In this document: positions 1 to 8,402 of the stretch, in pieces | How the letters are laid out: the number at the start of each line of letters is the position of its first letter | Numbering within the stretch: position 1 is the stretch's first letter | NCBI RefSeq assembly: GCF_025452195.1 | Contig: NZ_CP104973.1 | Location: 1,240,001-1,304,000, forward strand | Reading direction: 5' to 3' | Length of the DNA: 64,000 nt | Source: Phyllobacterium zundukense | GTDB lineage: Bacteria > Pseudomonadota > Alphaproteobacteria > Rhizobiales > Rhizobiaceae | Notes under the pieces: generated by a model | Told to the model about the DNA's origin: nothing | Seen by the model: only the letters and a program-made list of their open reading frames with translations | Databases searched by the model: none | Program-made: the position numbers and the translations under genes

Positions 1-1
1 G

Positions 2-461
2 ACGAATGGAAACCGGATTTTTGGCGCATCGGCTTGTCCGGAAATTACGGACTATGCGGCAAGCGGGATTAACAATTGGCGGGATCTGACGACCACAACG
101 GCGCAGGTGAGGGGCTATCTCGGTATTTCCCCCTCGGCCTATGAGGATGCGCTCGATGTTTTTGGTCAGGAGAACACTGCCGTCATCATCGCCTGCATCC
201 TGCAGCGAGCCCAACACATCAATTCCGCGGGCGGTTACCTGCGGGCTTTGACCGAAAAGACGCGGGCAGGGGGAGTTTTCCGTCGGGCCTATGCTGATGG
301 CGGCGCTGAACGCAAAATGGTGCGCATCCGCAGTTGGTGGGTCCAGTGGGCTGGTTATCCGCCAGGTCCTGGCTGCTGCAGCGGAGTGGTGGGAGCCAGA
401 CTGGGAGGCGCCTCTTCGGTCGAACAAAAAGCAAGTGCAGCCAACAGCGCAAATCCCATGA
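2..461 (+). pseudogene. repC: RepC replication initiator, C-terminal part, frameshifted
   Basis: This is the end of a RepC initiator, the protein that binds the origin inside repC and starts replication of repABC replicons. The start lies outside the window. Frame 2 reads through the RepC-like stretch containing WRDL, GISPSAY and the block ending HINSAGGYLRALTEKTRAGG. The homologous continuation (starting GPMLMAALNAKW) is in frame 3 and stops at 461. The switch coincides with a run of five G at 269-273; removing one G restores a continuous C-terminus (RAGEFSVGPMLMAAL). Either the gene is broken, the replicon uses another initiator, or the run is a sequencing or assembly error. The family assignment is firm; its functional state is not. 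Confidence 0.75.
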
Positions 462-622
462 CAAGCGCGAGGAAGAAGAGGTGTTGTGTGTTCATCTGTT
501 TCCACCGTTTGAGCACAGTTCGATGCGCATCCTTCCATCCTCTACCCACTAACGGAACATAACCTCAATGGATCGAAGAGCGCCAATATGTCAAATCGCC
601 CGGTCCTGGGTTGACAGCTTTT

Positions 623-889
623 TTAGCGGTATCCGGCTTTGACTCCACCATCGCAACCCGGTGTTTCGAGATCGCGCTCGTATATCTTCTGTATCTGGTT
701 TGCGGCCCGTTGCTTCGATGCCTGGTCACCACTCATTGTACCTTGGCGGAATTGCGAATGGCCAAGCAGAAAAACCCAGCGCCAGTGGCCTTTGAGCGGG
801 CCTCCATCGATGCGATAAATCCGGCCGACATCGATGGGATGCGCGCGGTGTGCGCTCGTGCATCGCCTCAAGCTGGCTTGCAATATCAC
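623..889 (-). CDS. small ORF, unknown function (doubtful)
   Basis: An open frame of up to 88 codons. Its middle (IYRIDGGPLKGHWRWVF, then a Q/K/R-rich segment ending KIYERDLETPG) looks like a real compact domain rather than antisense noise, but I do not recognise the family. The first 20 residues overlap the broken end of the recombinase fragment upstream, so the true start, if any, is probably near 835. No clear ribosome-binding site is visible. It may be a short gene or the tail of something joined to the recombinase remnant. Confidence 0.25.
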   Translation of the reverse strand: MILQASLRRCTSAHRAHPIDVGRIYRIDGGPLKGHWRWVFLLGHSQFRQGTMSGDQASKQRAANQIQKIYERDLETPGCDGGVKAGYR

Positions 890-1082
890 GGAACGTCAGG
901 TCCGGTTTGGCGTTGGCAATTCCGGTGATCAGCGACATCAATCGATCTTGCGGCATGCGCCGAGGCGCGGGGACAATCAATCCTGGATTAGCGAGTCCCT
1001 CGCGCACCAGCCGTTTGACCGACCTACGCAGGCGATCGACCGACCATTTCTGCCCTATCTCGCGATTGATCTTGAAACACAG
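842..1082 (-). pseudogene. serine recombinase/resolvase C-terminal fragment
   Basis: About 80 codons read KINREIGQKWSVDRLRR, then SVKRLVREGLANPGL, then DLTFRDIASQLEAMHERTPR. This resembles the C-terminal DNA-binding end of Pin/resolvase-like recombinases of rhizobia, whose members commonly continue ERTPRGG. The frame is bounded upstream by an in-frame TAA at 1083-1085, and homology stops at about 842, where unrelated sequence begins. Neither a start codon nor the catalytic serine domain is present, so this is a remnant left by a mobile element or rearrangement next to the replication gene. Assignment is from the motif pattern only. Confidence 0.5.
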
Positions 1083-1188
1083 TTAAGCATACAGAGTTGA
1101 TTGCATAAGTTTTCTATGGCATTGGGTGACACGGTCGGGAAGCCGATTCTCGGATCGAAATTCAGACATCGATGGGCAGCGTTTGCGT

Positions 1189-2040
1189 TCACGCCGCCGC
1201 GTCCCATCCATTGCGAATATGGCGGTGGCCCTCGCGGTAGACCGCTTCCGGCGTCTCGGAAAAGTCGCGCCAGACCTTCGTCGCCGCGGCAAGGTCCTTG
1301 AGCGCACGGCCGAAGGCCTCGATCGTCAGCCAACCGTCGTAGCCACTCGCGCGCAGTGCCCGGAACGTCTCCGCCCAGGGAATGTTGCCGCGCCCCGGTA
1401 CGCCGCGATCGTTCTCCGAAATGTGGACGTGGACGATGCGGCCGCTGTTTCGCATGAAGGCGTCGATCGGATCGGCCTCCTCGATATTGCTGTGGAAGGT
1501 GTCGTACATAGCGCGGATGTTCGGATGCCCGACCGCGTCGACATGGGCCGCAAGGGCGTCCATCGTGTTGAAGAGGTAACATTCAAAGCGGTTCAATGCC
1601 TCGAGCCCGATCGTGACGCCGCGCTTTGCTGCGTGATCGCCGATCGCTAGTTGCGAGGAGATCGAGCGCTTGAGTTCCGCCGCTGTCGGCCCGCTTCCGG
1701 AAAATTGGCCGAGCGTTGAATGCAACGGCCCGCTCAGCATTGGGGCGCCGAGCGCATCGCTGCAGTCGATTGCCCATTTCATGTAGTCGATGCCGCGTTT
1801 ACGGGTGGCGGAGTCGGGGGCAATCAGGTTCATCGAGGGGTCGCCCATGGCGGAAACGGCAGTTCGTTCCAAGCCAATCCGCTCCAGCAGATCCCCCAGC
1901 CGGCGGTAGTTGTCTGGCGTGCCCGAAAAGACCGGGATCTCGACGCCGTCAAACCCCGTGTCCTTGATGTCGCGCAAAAGCCCTTCATGCTTCCGGCCGA
2001 CGCTAGTCGTCCAGAGGAACATGCACATACCGATCTTCAC
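1189..2040 (-). CDS. D-tagatose/D-psicose 3-epimerase-like sugar epimerase
   Basis: A 283-residue xylose-isomerase-like TIM barrel, close in length and motifs to D-tagatose 3-epimerases, which invert C3 of ketoses using a divalent metal and two catalytic glutamates. The expected four ligands are visible: E147 (GLEALNRFE), D180 (MYDTFH), H206 (VHISEN) and E241 (TIEAFGR). It is probably cytoplasmic. The gene begins with ATG at 2040, behind a purine-rich GGAGGA-type site, and reads away from the second epimerase at 2383. A TGGT-N3-ACCA palindrome lies about 65 bases upstream. The substrate could be a ketose, a ketose phosphate or a branched sugar acid; the class is clear, the substrate is not. 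Confidence 0.85.
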   Translation of the reverse strand: MKIGMCMFLWTTSVGRKHEGLLRDIKDTGFDGVEIPVFSGTPDNYRRLGDLLERIGLERTAVSAMGDPSMNLIAPDSATRKRGIDYMKWAIDCSDALGAPMLSGPLHSTLGQFSGSGPTAAELKRSISSQLAIGDHAAKRGVTIGLEALNRFECYLFNTMDALAAHVDAVGHPNIRAMYDTFHSNIEEADPIDAFMRNSGRIVHVHISENDRGVPGRGNIPWAETFRALRASGYDGWLTIEAFGRALKDLAAATKVWRDFSETPEAVYREGHRHIRNGWDAAA

Positions 2041-2382
2041 GTGTCCTCCTTTTGGCCTACAGGCCTTGTGCGTCGCTTATAGCACCTAACGGTTTTCCAT
2101 GATCTGGTAATACCAAATATGAGAATCTGGTCAAGCCAATTCGCTGGTTCGATCACCCGCAAAACCCACGCAAAAGCAAGAGAATTAGCATTAAGCATTG
2201 ACATAATAATAGAAATCGCCGCTTCGACTCCATCTTGCATAGGGTGAAAAATTACGCTAGAGCTTTCAAATAACGAGAATTGGCCACACCAGATCGCTCA
2301 AAGGCGGCGTGTTGGCTGACGAGAAGGCGACCATTACTGTCGTCGGTGCTCGAGCAAGCTGTAAACAGCCTGGGAGGACTTC
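2041..2382. promoter_or_regulatory. divergent intergenic region with regulatory sites
   Basis: A 340-base AT-richer gap between two divergent epimerase genes. It contains the TGGT palindrome listed separately and further half-site-like motifs (AATCTGGT near 2124, CTGGTT near 2150). No convincing ORF or RNA gene is visible. The start of the rightward gene is preceded by GGGAGGA at about 2372. Both operons probably start here. Confidence 0.5.
2102..2118. promoter_or_regulatory. TGGT-N3-ACCA operator, site 1
   Basis: The sequence ATCTGGTAATACCAAAT is a near-perfect palindrome matching the GntR/FadR-family operator pattern TGGT-N3-ACCA. The same element recurs at 12076-12092 and 12250-12268, always upstream of genes of this catabolic locus. 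The FadR-type regulator at 4486 is the obvious candidate ligand (inference). Confidence 0.6.
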
Positions 2383-3270
2383 ATGCATCTTTCGACACAC
2401 AACTGGATGCGGGCGGAACCGCTCGCCCTCACGCTGAGGCGGATCAAGAAATATGGTTACGAAAGCATCGAGATATCCGGCGAGCCGGCACAATACGACG
2501 TCAAGGAGACGCGCGCACTGCTGAAAGAATACGGCATCCGCTGCTGGGGCGCCGTCACGCTGACACTCGGCGAACGCAACCTTGCCGCCAGGGACGAAGG
2601 CCAGCGTGCCAGGTCAGTGGACTATGTCAAGAGCGTCATCACGATGGTCAGCGAACTCGAGGGCGAGATCGTCACCCTTGTACCGGCAACTGTGGGCAAG
2701 GTGGTGCCGGACGGGACCGAGGAGGAAGAGTGGACGTGGGTGGTGGGGGCCACCAAGGAATGTTTTGCTCATGCGCGGAACAAGGGCGTGCGCATTGCCG
2801 TCGAGCCGCTCAACCGTTTCGAGACCTATTTCTTCAATCGCGCCGCCCAGGCGTTGGCGCTCGCCGATGCCGTCAGCCCCGAATGCGGGGTCTGTCTCGA
2901 TGCTTTTCACCTGAATATCGAGGAGGAAGACATGTATGGGGCGATCCGGCTTGCCGGAAAGCGCCTGTTCGATTTCCATGTCGCCGACAACAACCGTTTC
3001 GCCGCCGGCCTCGGCCAGCTCGACTGGCCAAAGATCATCGGCACGCTGAAAGAGATCGGATACGACGGCGCAGTAACGAACGAGTTCGTCGCTCCGGTCG
3101 ATCGCACGCCAGCGGCCAAGTACCCCGACATGGTGGAGCGCAACCCCGTCGATATCCCGCCGGAGCAACTGAAGTTCATCCAGGACCACGGCTCAAGCCT
3201 GCTCACCGAGAAGTTCTACGACGATCAGATGCGGATCACCGCCGAGACGATCCTGCCGCTGATCAGGTAA
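2383..3270 (+). CDS. sugar phosphate isomerase/epimerase family protein
   Basis: A second xylose-isomerase-like TIM barrel of 295 residues, clearly diverged from the one at 1189 but with equivalent metal and catalytic positions: E141 (VEPLNRFE), D173 (CLDAFH), H199 (DFHVADN) and E234 (NEF). A 50-residue C-terminal extension follows the last barrel strand (PDMVERNP, then DDQMRITAETILPLIR). The start at 2383 is supported by GGGAGG nine bases upstream. It is first in a rightward set with the enolase-superfamily gene, the FadR regulator and the hydroxyacid dehydrogenase, so it probably acts on an intermediate of the same route. The substrate is unknown; 3-epimerase or hydroxypyruvate-isomerase-like chemistry are both possible. 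Confidence 0.8.
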   Translation: MHLSTHNWMRAEPLALTLRRIKKYGYESIEISGEPAQYDVKETRALLKEYGIRCWGAVTLTLGERNLAARDEGQRARSVDYVKSVITMVSELEGEIVTLVPATVGKVVPDGTEEEEWTWVVGATKECFAHARNKGVRIAVEPLNRFETYFFNRAAQALALADAVSPECGVCLDAFHLNIEEEDMYGAIRLAGKRLFDFHVADNNRFAAGLGQLDWPKIIGTLKEIGYDGAVTNEFVAPVDRTPAAKYPDMVERNPVDIPPEQLKFIQDHGSSLLTEKFYDDQMRITAETILPLIR

Positions 3271-3319
3271 CGAACAATGCCCTGCGGCCCGCCGGTCGTG
3301 AGGGCGAGGAATCCGACAC

Positions 3320-4489
3320 ATGCGCATCAAGACAGTAGAGGCCTGGTGGGTGAGCATCCCCATAGAGGCGAGCCGCCAACATCGCAGCGATTTCGGCAGG
3401 CTGACGACCTTCGATGCTGCGATCCTGCGTATCGAAACGAATGACGGCATCGTCGGCTGGGGAGAGGGGAAGAATGCCGCCGGCAGTGCAGGCACCTATG
3501 GCACGCTGGTCCACATGCTGAACCATGAGGTCGCGCCGAAGCTCATCGGCCGTGACCCTGCCGACATCTCCAGCATATGGGAGATGCTTTACAACGGCAT
3601 GCGCCACGAAATGGCGGCGATTTCGGGTCACGCCATGCCTGAGATCGCGCGGCGCGGCCTGTCCGTCGCAGCCATCAGCGCCGTCGACATAGCGCTGTGG
3701 GATATTCTCGGCAAATCGCTCGGCGTTCCCGTCTGGAAACTGCTGGGTGGCCGGAAGGCGGACAGGTTGCCCGCCTATGCTTCGGGTGGTTGGGAAAGCG
3801 CGGACCGGATCGGCGGACAGCTCCAGTCCTATATCGCCGCCGGCGGTTTCAAATCGGTCAAGATGCGCGTCGGCGCGATGGACCGTGCGCCGCATGTCTC
3901 GGCGTCGCGGGTGCGGGCGGCCCGCGAGGCGATTGGCCCCGATGTCGACCTTATGGTCGATGCGCACGGCACCTATACGGTTGCCGAAGCGAAGCGCTTC
4001 ATCCAGATGGTGACGGATTGCGACCTCGCCTGGTTCGAGGAACCGGTGATCGCCGACGACAAGCCGGGCATGGCGGAGGTGCGCGCGGCGGCGAACGTGC
4101 CGATCGCTGCGGGCGAGAGCGAGGCGACACGTTTTGCATTCCGCGATCTTGCCATCCTGCGAGCTGCCGATATATTTCAGCCCGATCCGGCCTTCTGCGG
4201 TGGCATTACGGAGGCGATGCGCATCAGTTCGCTCGCCAGCGCCTTCAACCTCCGTTTCGCACCGCATCTTTGGGCCGGAGCGCCTTGTTTCTTCTCCGGC
4301 CTGCACTTGTGCGCGGCTTCTCCGGCAAGCTTCGTCATCGAATATTCGCTCGGCGCCAATCCGATGATCCATGATCTTGTCGAGGAAACCGTGTCGGTAA
4401 AGGATGGTATGATAGAGATTCCTGATAAACCCGGTCTGGGATTCACGATCAATCAGAAGGTCCTGGAGGCTCACGCGCAAAGACTGTGA
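3320..4489 (+). CDS. mandelate racemase/muconate lactonizing enzyme family (enolase superfamily)
   Basis: A 389-residue enolase-superfamily enzyme. Such proteins abstract the proton alpha to a carboxylate on Mg2+, and many are sugar-acid dehydratases. The N-terminal capping domain covers about residues 1-125. In the barrel, the base motif K181-x-R183, metal ligands D214 (MVDAHG), E240 (WFEEP) and E266 (AAGES), and H316 (APHLWAG) are all present, placing it in the mandelate racemase-like group. Dehydration of an aldonate or related acid is more likely than racemisation given the neighbours, but this is inference. The stop overlaps the GTG of the next gene, so the two are probably co-transcribed. 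Confidence 0.85.
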   Translation: MRIKTVEAWWVSIPIEASRQHRSDFGRLTTFDAAILRIETNDGIVGWGEGKNAAGSAGTYGTLVHMLNHEVAPKLIGRDPADISSIWEMLYNGMRHEMAAISGHAMPEIARRGLSVAAISAVDIALWDILGKSLGVPVWKLLGGRKADRLPAYASGGWESADRIGGQLQSYIAAGGFKSVKMRVGAMDRAPHVSASRVRAAREAIGPDVDLMVDAHGTYTVAEAKRFIQMVTDCDLAWFEEPVIADDKPGMAEVRAAANVPIAAGESEATRFAFRDLAILRAADIFQPDPAFCGGITEAMRISSLASAFNLRFAPHLWAGAPCFFSGLHLCAASPASFVIEYSLGANPMIHDLVEETVSVKDGMIEIPDKPGLGFTINQKVLEAHAQRL

Positions 4490-5184
4490 CGATGAAAGAA
4501 AATTCCCTCCTCTCCGATCTCGCGGCATATCTTTTCTCAAATTCGAGCGGCAACGGCCGCACGCCTTCGGAGCGGGAGCTTGCTGAGCATTTCGGCGTCA
4601 GCCGCGGCCAGATCCGCGAGGCGCTGGCGATCCTGGAGGCGATGCGCATCGTCGAGCGCCGGGCCAAGTCGGGTATCTACCTGACGACTACGGAGGCGAG
4701 CGTAGAGGCCATGGCACTTTTTGCCCGCGCCGGCGTGCCGCTTGATCCGATCCTGATCTACGAGACCGTGGAACTCCGCAAGATCCATGAGATCAAGGCT
4801 GCGGAACTCGCCTGCTTGCGGGCGACAGAAGAGAACTACCAGCGCCTCCGCGACATCCTCGCCGCGTCCGAGGCAAAGCTTGCCGCAGGCGAGGGGCTGG
4901 CGCGCGAGGACCGGGATTTCCATCTGGAGATTGTCCGAGCCACCAAGAATAGCGTCTTCTATCGTGTGTGCAGCGTCTACTACATGATGGGGGAGCAGCG
5001 CCTGCCGATCTATTTTGGCGATGCCGCCCGCAGCCGGCTCTCGCATGAAGAACATATCCGCATCTACGAGGCGCTGCTTGCCCGCGACGGCAATCTCGCC
5101 CAGGCGCTGATGAACGCGCATCTCCAGGGTGCTGAAAGCTATTGGAAGGGTCTCATCGGCGGACCTGCCATGGCCGCCGGATAG
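4486..5184 (+). CDS. FadR-type GntR transcriptional regulator
   Basis: A 232-residue regulator with an N-terminal winged helix (about residues 15-75, recognition helix around VSRGQIREALAILEAM) and an all-helical FCD effector domain (about 90-220) with conserved acidic and histidine positions (EDRDFH, HEEH). FCD regulators usually bind an organic acid or sugar acid and repress. The listed start is GTG overlapping the preceding stop; ATG at 4492 is equally possible. Its place inside the operon, and the TGGT-N3-ACCA palindromes upstream of this locus, suggest it is the local repressor. Direct evidence for that pairing is absent. Confidence 0.85.
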   Translation: MTMKENSLLSDLAAYLFSNSSGNGRTPSERELAEHFGVSRGQIREALAILEAMRIVERRAKSGIYLTTTEASVEAMALFARAGVPLDPILIYETVELRKIHEIKAAELACLRATEENYQRLRDILAASEAKLAAGEGLAREDRDFHLEIVRATKNSVFYRVCSVYYMMGEQRLPIYFGDAARSRLSHEEHIRIYEALLARDGNLAQALMNAHLQGAESYWKGLIGGPAMAAG

Positions 5185-5206
5185 GCGTAACCGGCGAGGA
5201 GGGCCG

Positions 5207-6181
5207 ATGAGCTTCATCTTGTCCACACATCCCCTGCATCCTGCTGCCGAGGCGATGCTCAAGGCTGCGGGCGAACTGCGCGTCGCCTCCGCGCCCGATC
5301 CCGAAACGTTGCTGCGAGAAGGGTTGGGCGCGGGCATCGTCGTCGTGCGCGCGCCGATCCCGCCGGCTTTCTTCGAGGATGCGCCGGCGCTGCGTGCTGC
5401 GATCCGCCATGGCGCCGGGCTCGACATGGTGCCGATGGATGCGGCGAACCGCGCCGGCGTGCTTGTCGCCAACGTGCCGGCTGTCAATGCGTCGACGGTC
5501 GCCGAGCACGTCTTCCTCGTGACGCTGGCCCTGCTTCGGCGCTTCCGCCTGATGGACCGGGAACTGCGGCAGAAGGGCTGGGCGGCGGGGCGTGGCCAGT
5601 CGGACGGGGCGGCGGACCTCGGCGGCCGCACCATGGGCATTGTCGGCATGGGCAATGTCGGCAAGGCGATTTTCCGGATCGCGAAGTTCGGTTTCGGCCT
5701 GGAGGTGGTCGCCACGAGCCGGTCGCCGGAAGGTGTACCGGATGGTGCGCGCTTCCTGCCGGTCGACGACCTCGTCGCGATGGCCGACATCGTCGTGCTC
5801 TGCTGTCCGCTGACGCCGGAGACGACGGGCCTGCTCAATGCCCGTCGCATCGGCCGCATGAAGTCCGATGCCATTCTGGTTAACGTCGCGCGCGGCCCGG
5901 TTATCGATGATGTAGCGCTGATCGAGGCGCTGGCCGAGGGCCGCATCGGCGGAGCCGCGCTCGACGTCTTCGCAACTCAGCCCCTTCCGCTCGACCATCC
6001 ATATTTCGGCTTCGACAATGTCATCGTCACTCCGCATCTCGCCGGTCTTACGGACGAAAGCATGATGCGCATGGGAACGGGCGCGGCAAGCGAAGTCCTG
6101 CGCGTCATGAAGGGCAAACTGCCCGTCAATCTGCGCAATCCCGAAGTGGTCGAGCACTACCGCCGGCGCTTTCCGGCATAG
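5207..6181 (+). CDS. D-isomer-specific 2-hydroxyacid dehydrogenase
   Basis: A 324-residue NAD(P)-dependent dehydrogenase of the D-2-hydroxyacid family, reducing or oxidising a 2-oxo/2-hydroxy acid. The nucleotide-binding motif GMGNVG sits in the central Rossmann domain, with the catalytic Arg in NVARGPV and the catalytic His in TPHLAG. The usual catalytic Glu of the DVFxxEP motif is replaced: the sequence reads DVFATQPLP, so Gln stands in that place. The start at 5207 follows GAGGAGG; an earlier in-frame ATG lies inside the FadR gene and is unlikely. It probably handles a keto acid from the preceding dehydratase. Hydroxypyruvate or glyoxylate reduction are possible alternatives. Confidence 0.85.
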   Translation: MSFILSTHPLHPAAEAMLKAAGELRVASAPDPETLLREGLGAGIVVVRAPIPPAFFEDAPALRAAIRHGAGLDMVPMDAANRAGVLVANVPAVNASTVAEHVFLVTLALLRRFRLMDRELRQKGWAAGRGQSDGAADLGGRTMGIVGMGNVGKAIFRIAKFGFGLEVVATSRSPEGVPDGARFLPVDDLVAMADIVVLCCPLTPETTGLLNARRIGRMKSDAILVNVARGPVIDDVALIEALAEGRIGGAALDVFATQPLPLDHPYFGFDNVIVTPHLAGLTDESMMRMGTGAASEVLRVMKGKLPVNLRNPEVVEHYRRRFPA

Positions 6182-6216
6182 CTGTGGGCCCCTTCACGAC
6201 GTCTCGGACTATGAGG

Positions 6217-7293
6217 TCAGCCCGCATGCCGCAGGCTCAAGCCGCTTCCGCTGTCGAACAGCACGACCTTCTCCGGATTCCACGAAAAGCGAACCGTATC
6301 CTCGATCCGCAGCACCGTCTGCGCCGGCACGGTCGCGTGGATGAAATTCTCGCCGGTGCGCAGCGTCACGATCTTCTCGACGCCATGGTTCTCCACGTCG
6401 TGCACCCGTGCTTCCCCCGGCGCACCGCTCTCGAGGAAGAGGTCCTCGGGGCGGATGCCGAAGGTGAGCGGACGACCGTCCGTGGCGATGCCCTGACCGT
6501 TGCCGAGCGGCAGCCGGTAACCCTCGCTGGCCACTGCCTCGCCGCCCGCAAGCGTGCCGGCGATCAGGTTCATCGGCGGTGACCCGACCGCGCGCGCGAC
6601 GAAGGTGTTGACCGGGTTTCGGTAGATCTCCTGCGGCGTACCCGTCTGCACGAGTTGGCCGTTGTTCAGCACGCCGATCTTGTCGCCCATCGACATGGCC
6701 TCGATCTGGTCGTGTGTGACAAACAGGAAGGTCGCGCCGAGGTTCATCTGCAGGTTTTTCAGCTCGGTCCGCAGCGCCTCGCGCAGTTTCGCGTCGAGCG
6801 CCGAAAGCGGTTCATCCATGAGAAAGACGCGCGGCTTGCGCACAATGGCCCGGCCGATCGAAACGCGCTGCATCTCGCCGCCCGATAACCGGTCAGTCTT
6901 GCGCTCGAGCAGGTGCTCGATGCGCAGGGTTTTCGCAACCCGGTCGACGCGTTCCTTGATCTGTGCTGGTTCGACGCGGCGGATGCGGGATTTCAATGGA
7001 AATTCCAGGTTCTCCCGCACCGTATAGCGCGGATAGAGCGAATATTGCTGGAGCACCAGGGCTACGTCGCGGTCGGCGGCACCCCAGTTGGCGACGTCCT
7101 GCCCGTCGATGAAGATCTGGCCGGCCGTCGGTTTTTCGAGACCGGCGATCAGGCGCAGCGTCGTCGTCTTGCCGGCGCCGGTCTGGCCGAGCAGCACGAA
7201 GAACTCGCCGTCAGCGATGTCGATGTTCAGGTTCTTCAGCGCTGTATGATTGCCGAAGGTCTTGGTAATGCCCTTGAGTTCGATATGTGCCAT
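6217..7293 (-). CDS. sugar/polyol ABC transporter ATPase 2 (UgpC/MalK type)
   Basis: A 358-residue MalK/UgpC-type ATPase: nucleotide-binding domain about 1-235, then a TOBE-like regulatory domain. Walker A GQTGAGKTT (36-44), signature LSGGEMQR, Walker B VFLMDEP and the switch His in VTHDQ are intact. The start ATG at 7293 shares one base with the stop of the first ATPase, showing translational coupling; upstream in-frame starts fall inside that gene. It is the last gene of the leftward importer operon and ends convergent with the hydroxyacid dehydrogenase. Having two non-identical ATPases suggests a heterodimer powering one permease pair, as in rhizobial glycerol-type importers. Confidence 0.9.
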   Translation of the reverse strand: MAHIELKGITKTFGNHTALKNLNIDIADGEFFVLLGQTGAGKTTTLRLIAGLEKPTAGQIFIDGQDVANWGAADRDVALVLQQYSLYPRYTVRENLEFPLKSRIRRVEPAQIKERVDRVAKTLRIEHLLERKTDRLSGGEMQRVSIGRAIVRKPRVFLMDEPLSALDAKLREALRTELKNLQMNLGATFLFVTHDQIEAMSMGDKIGVLNNGQLVQTGTPQEIYRNPVNTFVARAVGSPPMNLIAGTLAGGEAVASEGYRLPLGNGQGIATDGRPLTFGIRPEDLFLESGAPGEARVHDVENHGVEKIVTLRTGENFIHATVPAQTVLRIEDTVRFSWNPEKVVLFDSGSGLSLRHAG

Positions 7294-8402
7294 CAGAGTC
7301 TGATCCCAAGCGACGAGCCGGTCGCCGTGTTGAAGAAATGCGCCTGGGCGGGGTCGATGCGCGCCCATACGGCTTCGCCTGGACCGGGCACGAATCCGCT
7401 CTTGGTGCGGGCTCTGATCAGCTGGTCGCCGACCTTCAGGTCGACGATGTCGTGCGAGCCGAGCGGCTCGATGATATGCGCCTCGACCGGCATGAAGCCC
7501 TCGCGGGCCTCGTGCGAGATGAGGACGCCCTCAGGCCGGACGCCGAGCGTCAGCTTGCCGTCCTCGGCCCTCGCGTCCGAGAGGCGATTGGCAAGGGCGG
7601 CCGGAAACTCGAAGCCCGTTGCCCCACCGCCGACCTGCACGCTGGCATGGCCGCCCGTTTCGCTGACGGTCGCCTGCGCCATGTTCATCACCGGGCTGCC
7701 GACGAACTGGGCGACGAACATGTTGGCGGGCTGCGAGTAGACCTCTTCCGGCGTGCCGACCTGCTGGAGAATGCCCTCGTGCATGATGACGATGCGGTCT
7801 GCGAGCGACATGGCCTCCACCTGGTCGTGGGTAACGTAGATCGTGGTCGAACCCTGCTTGATATGCAAACGCTTGATTTCCGCCCGCATCTCTTCGCGCA
7901 GCTTGGCATCCAGCGCACCTATTGGCTCGTCCATCAGCATGGCCTTTGGCCGTCGCACGAGTGCGCGGCCGATCGCAACACGCTGCATGTCGCCGCCTGA
8001 TAGCGCTGAAGGCTTGCGGCCCAGCAGACCGGTGATGCGCAGCACGCCAGCGATCTCGCGCACCGACGTATCGACATCGTTGCGGCTCATCCGGGTGGCG
8101 CGGAGCGGAAAGGCGATGTTCTCGTAGACCGTCATGTGCGGATAGAGCGAGAAAGACTGGAACACCATGGCTATGTCCCGGTCGGATGCCTTGATATGCT
8201 GCACCGGCTGGCCGTCGATCAGGATGTCGCCTTCGTCGATGGTCTCCAAGCCTGCGACGGCGCGCAATGTTGTCGTCTTACCGCAGCCAGATTGGCCAAG
8301 CAGCACGATGAATTCGTTGTCCGCAATGGCGAGATTAAGGTCCTTGATAACCTGGACGGCACCGAAATATTTCTGGATGCCGCGAAGTTCGATCTGCGTC
8401 AT
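7293..8402 (-). CDS. sugar/polyol ABC transporter ATPase 1 (UgpC/MalK type)
   Basis: A 369-residue paralogue of the neighbouring ATPase. Walker A is GQSGCGKTT (36-44), signature LSGGDMQR, Walker B AMLMDEP, switch His in VTHDQ; a TOBE-type C-terminal domain follows about residue 240. It drives import across the inner membrane with the permeases at 8599 and 9560. The ATG overlaps the stop of the small membrane protein gene, consistent with one polycistronic message. The two ATPases differ throughout and are not a recent duplication. Confidence 0.9.
   Translation of the reverse strand: MTQIELRGIQKYFGAVQVIKDLNLAIADNEFIVLLGQSGCGKTTTLRAVAGLETIDEGDILIDGQPVQHIKASDRDIAMVFQSFSLYPHMTVYENIAFPLRATRMSRNDVDTSVREIAGVLRITGLLGRKPSALSGGDMQRVAIGRALVRRPKAMLMDEPIGALDAKLREEMRAEIKRLHIKQGSTTIYVTHDQVEAMSLADRIVIMHEGILQQVGTPEEVYSQPANMFVAQFVGSPVMNMAQATVSETGGHASVQVGGGATGFEFPAALANRLSDARAEDGKLTLGVRPEGVLISHEAREGFMPVEAHIIEPLGSHDIVDLKVGDQLIRARTKSGFVPGPGEAVWARIDPAQAHFFNTATGSSLGIRL

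Noticed and set aside
355..549. Small hydrophobic minus-strand ORF (MNTQHLFFLALVMGFALL)
   Set aside because: Overlaps the end of repC in antisense and has no ribosome site or known family.
3263..4540. Long minus-strand ORF (425 codons) opposite the enolase-superfamily gene
   Set aside because: Arg/His/Gly-rich composition and mirror position fit a GC-rich antisense shadow; the plus-strand gene has full catalytic motifs.
5129..5206. N-terminal extension of the 2-hydroxyacid dehydrogenase
   Set aside because: Lies inside the FadR coding end; ATG at 5207 has GAGGAGG and begins the conserved fold.
4537..5946. Minus-strand ORF of 469 codons over the FadR and dehydrogenase genes
   Set aside because: Spans two real genes on the other strand and is Ser/Arg/Pro-rich; no domain recognised.
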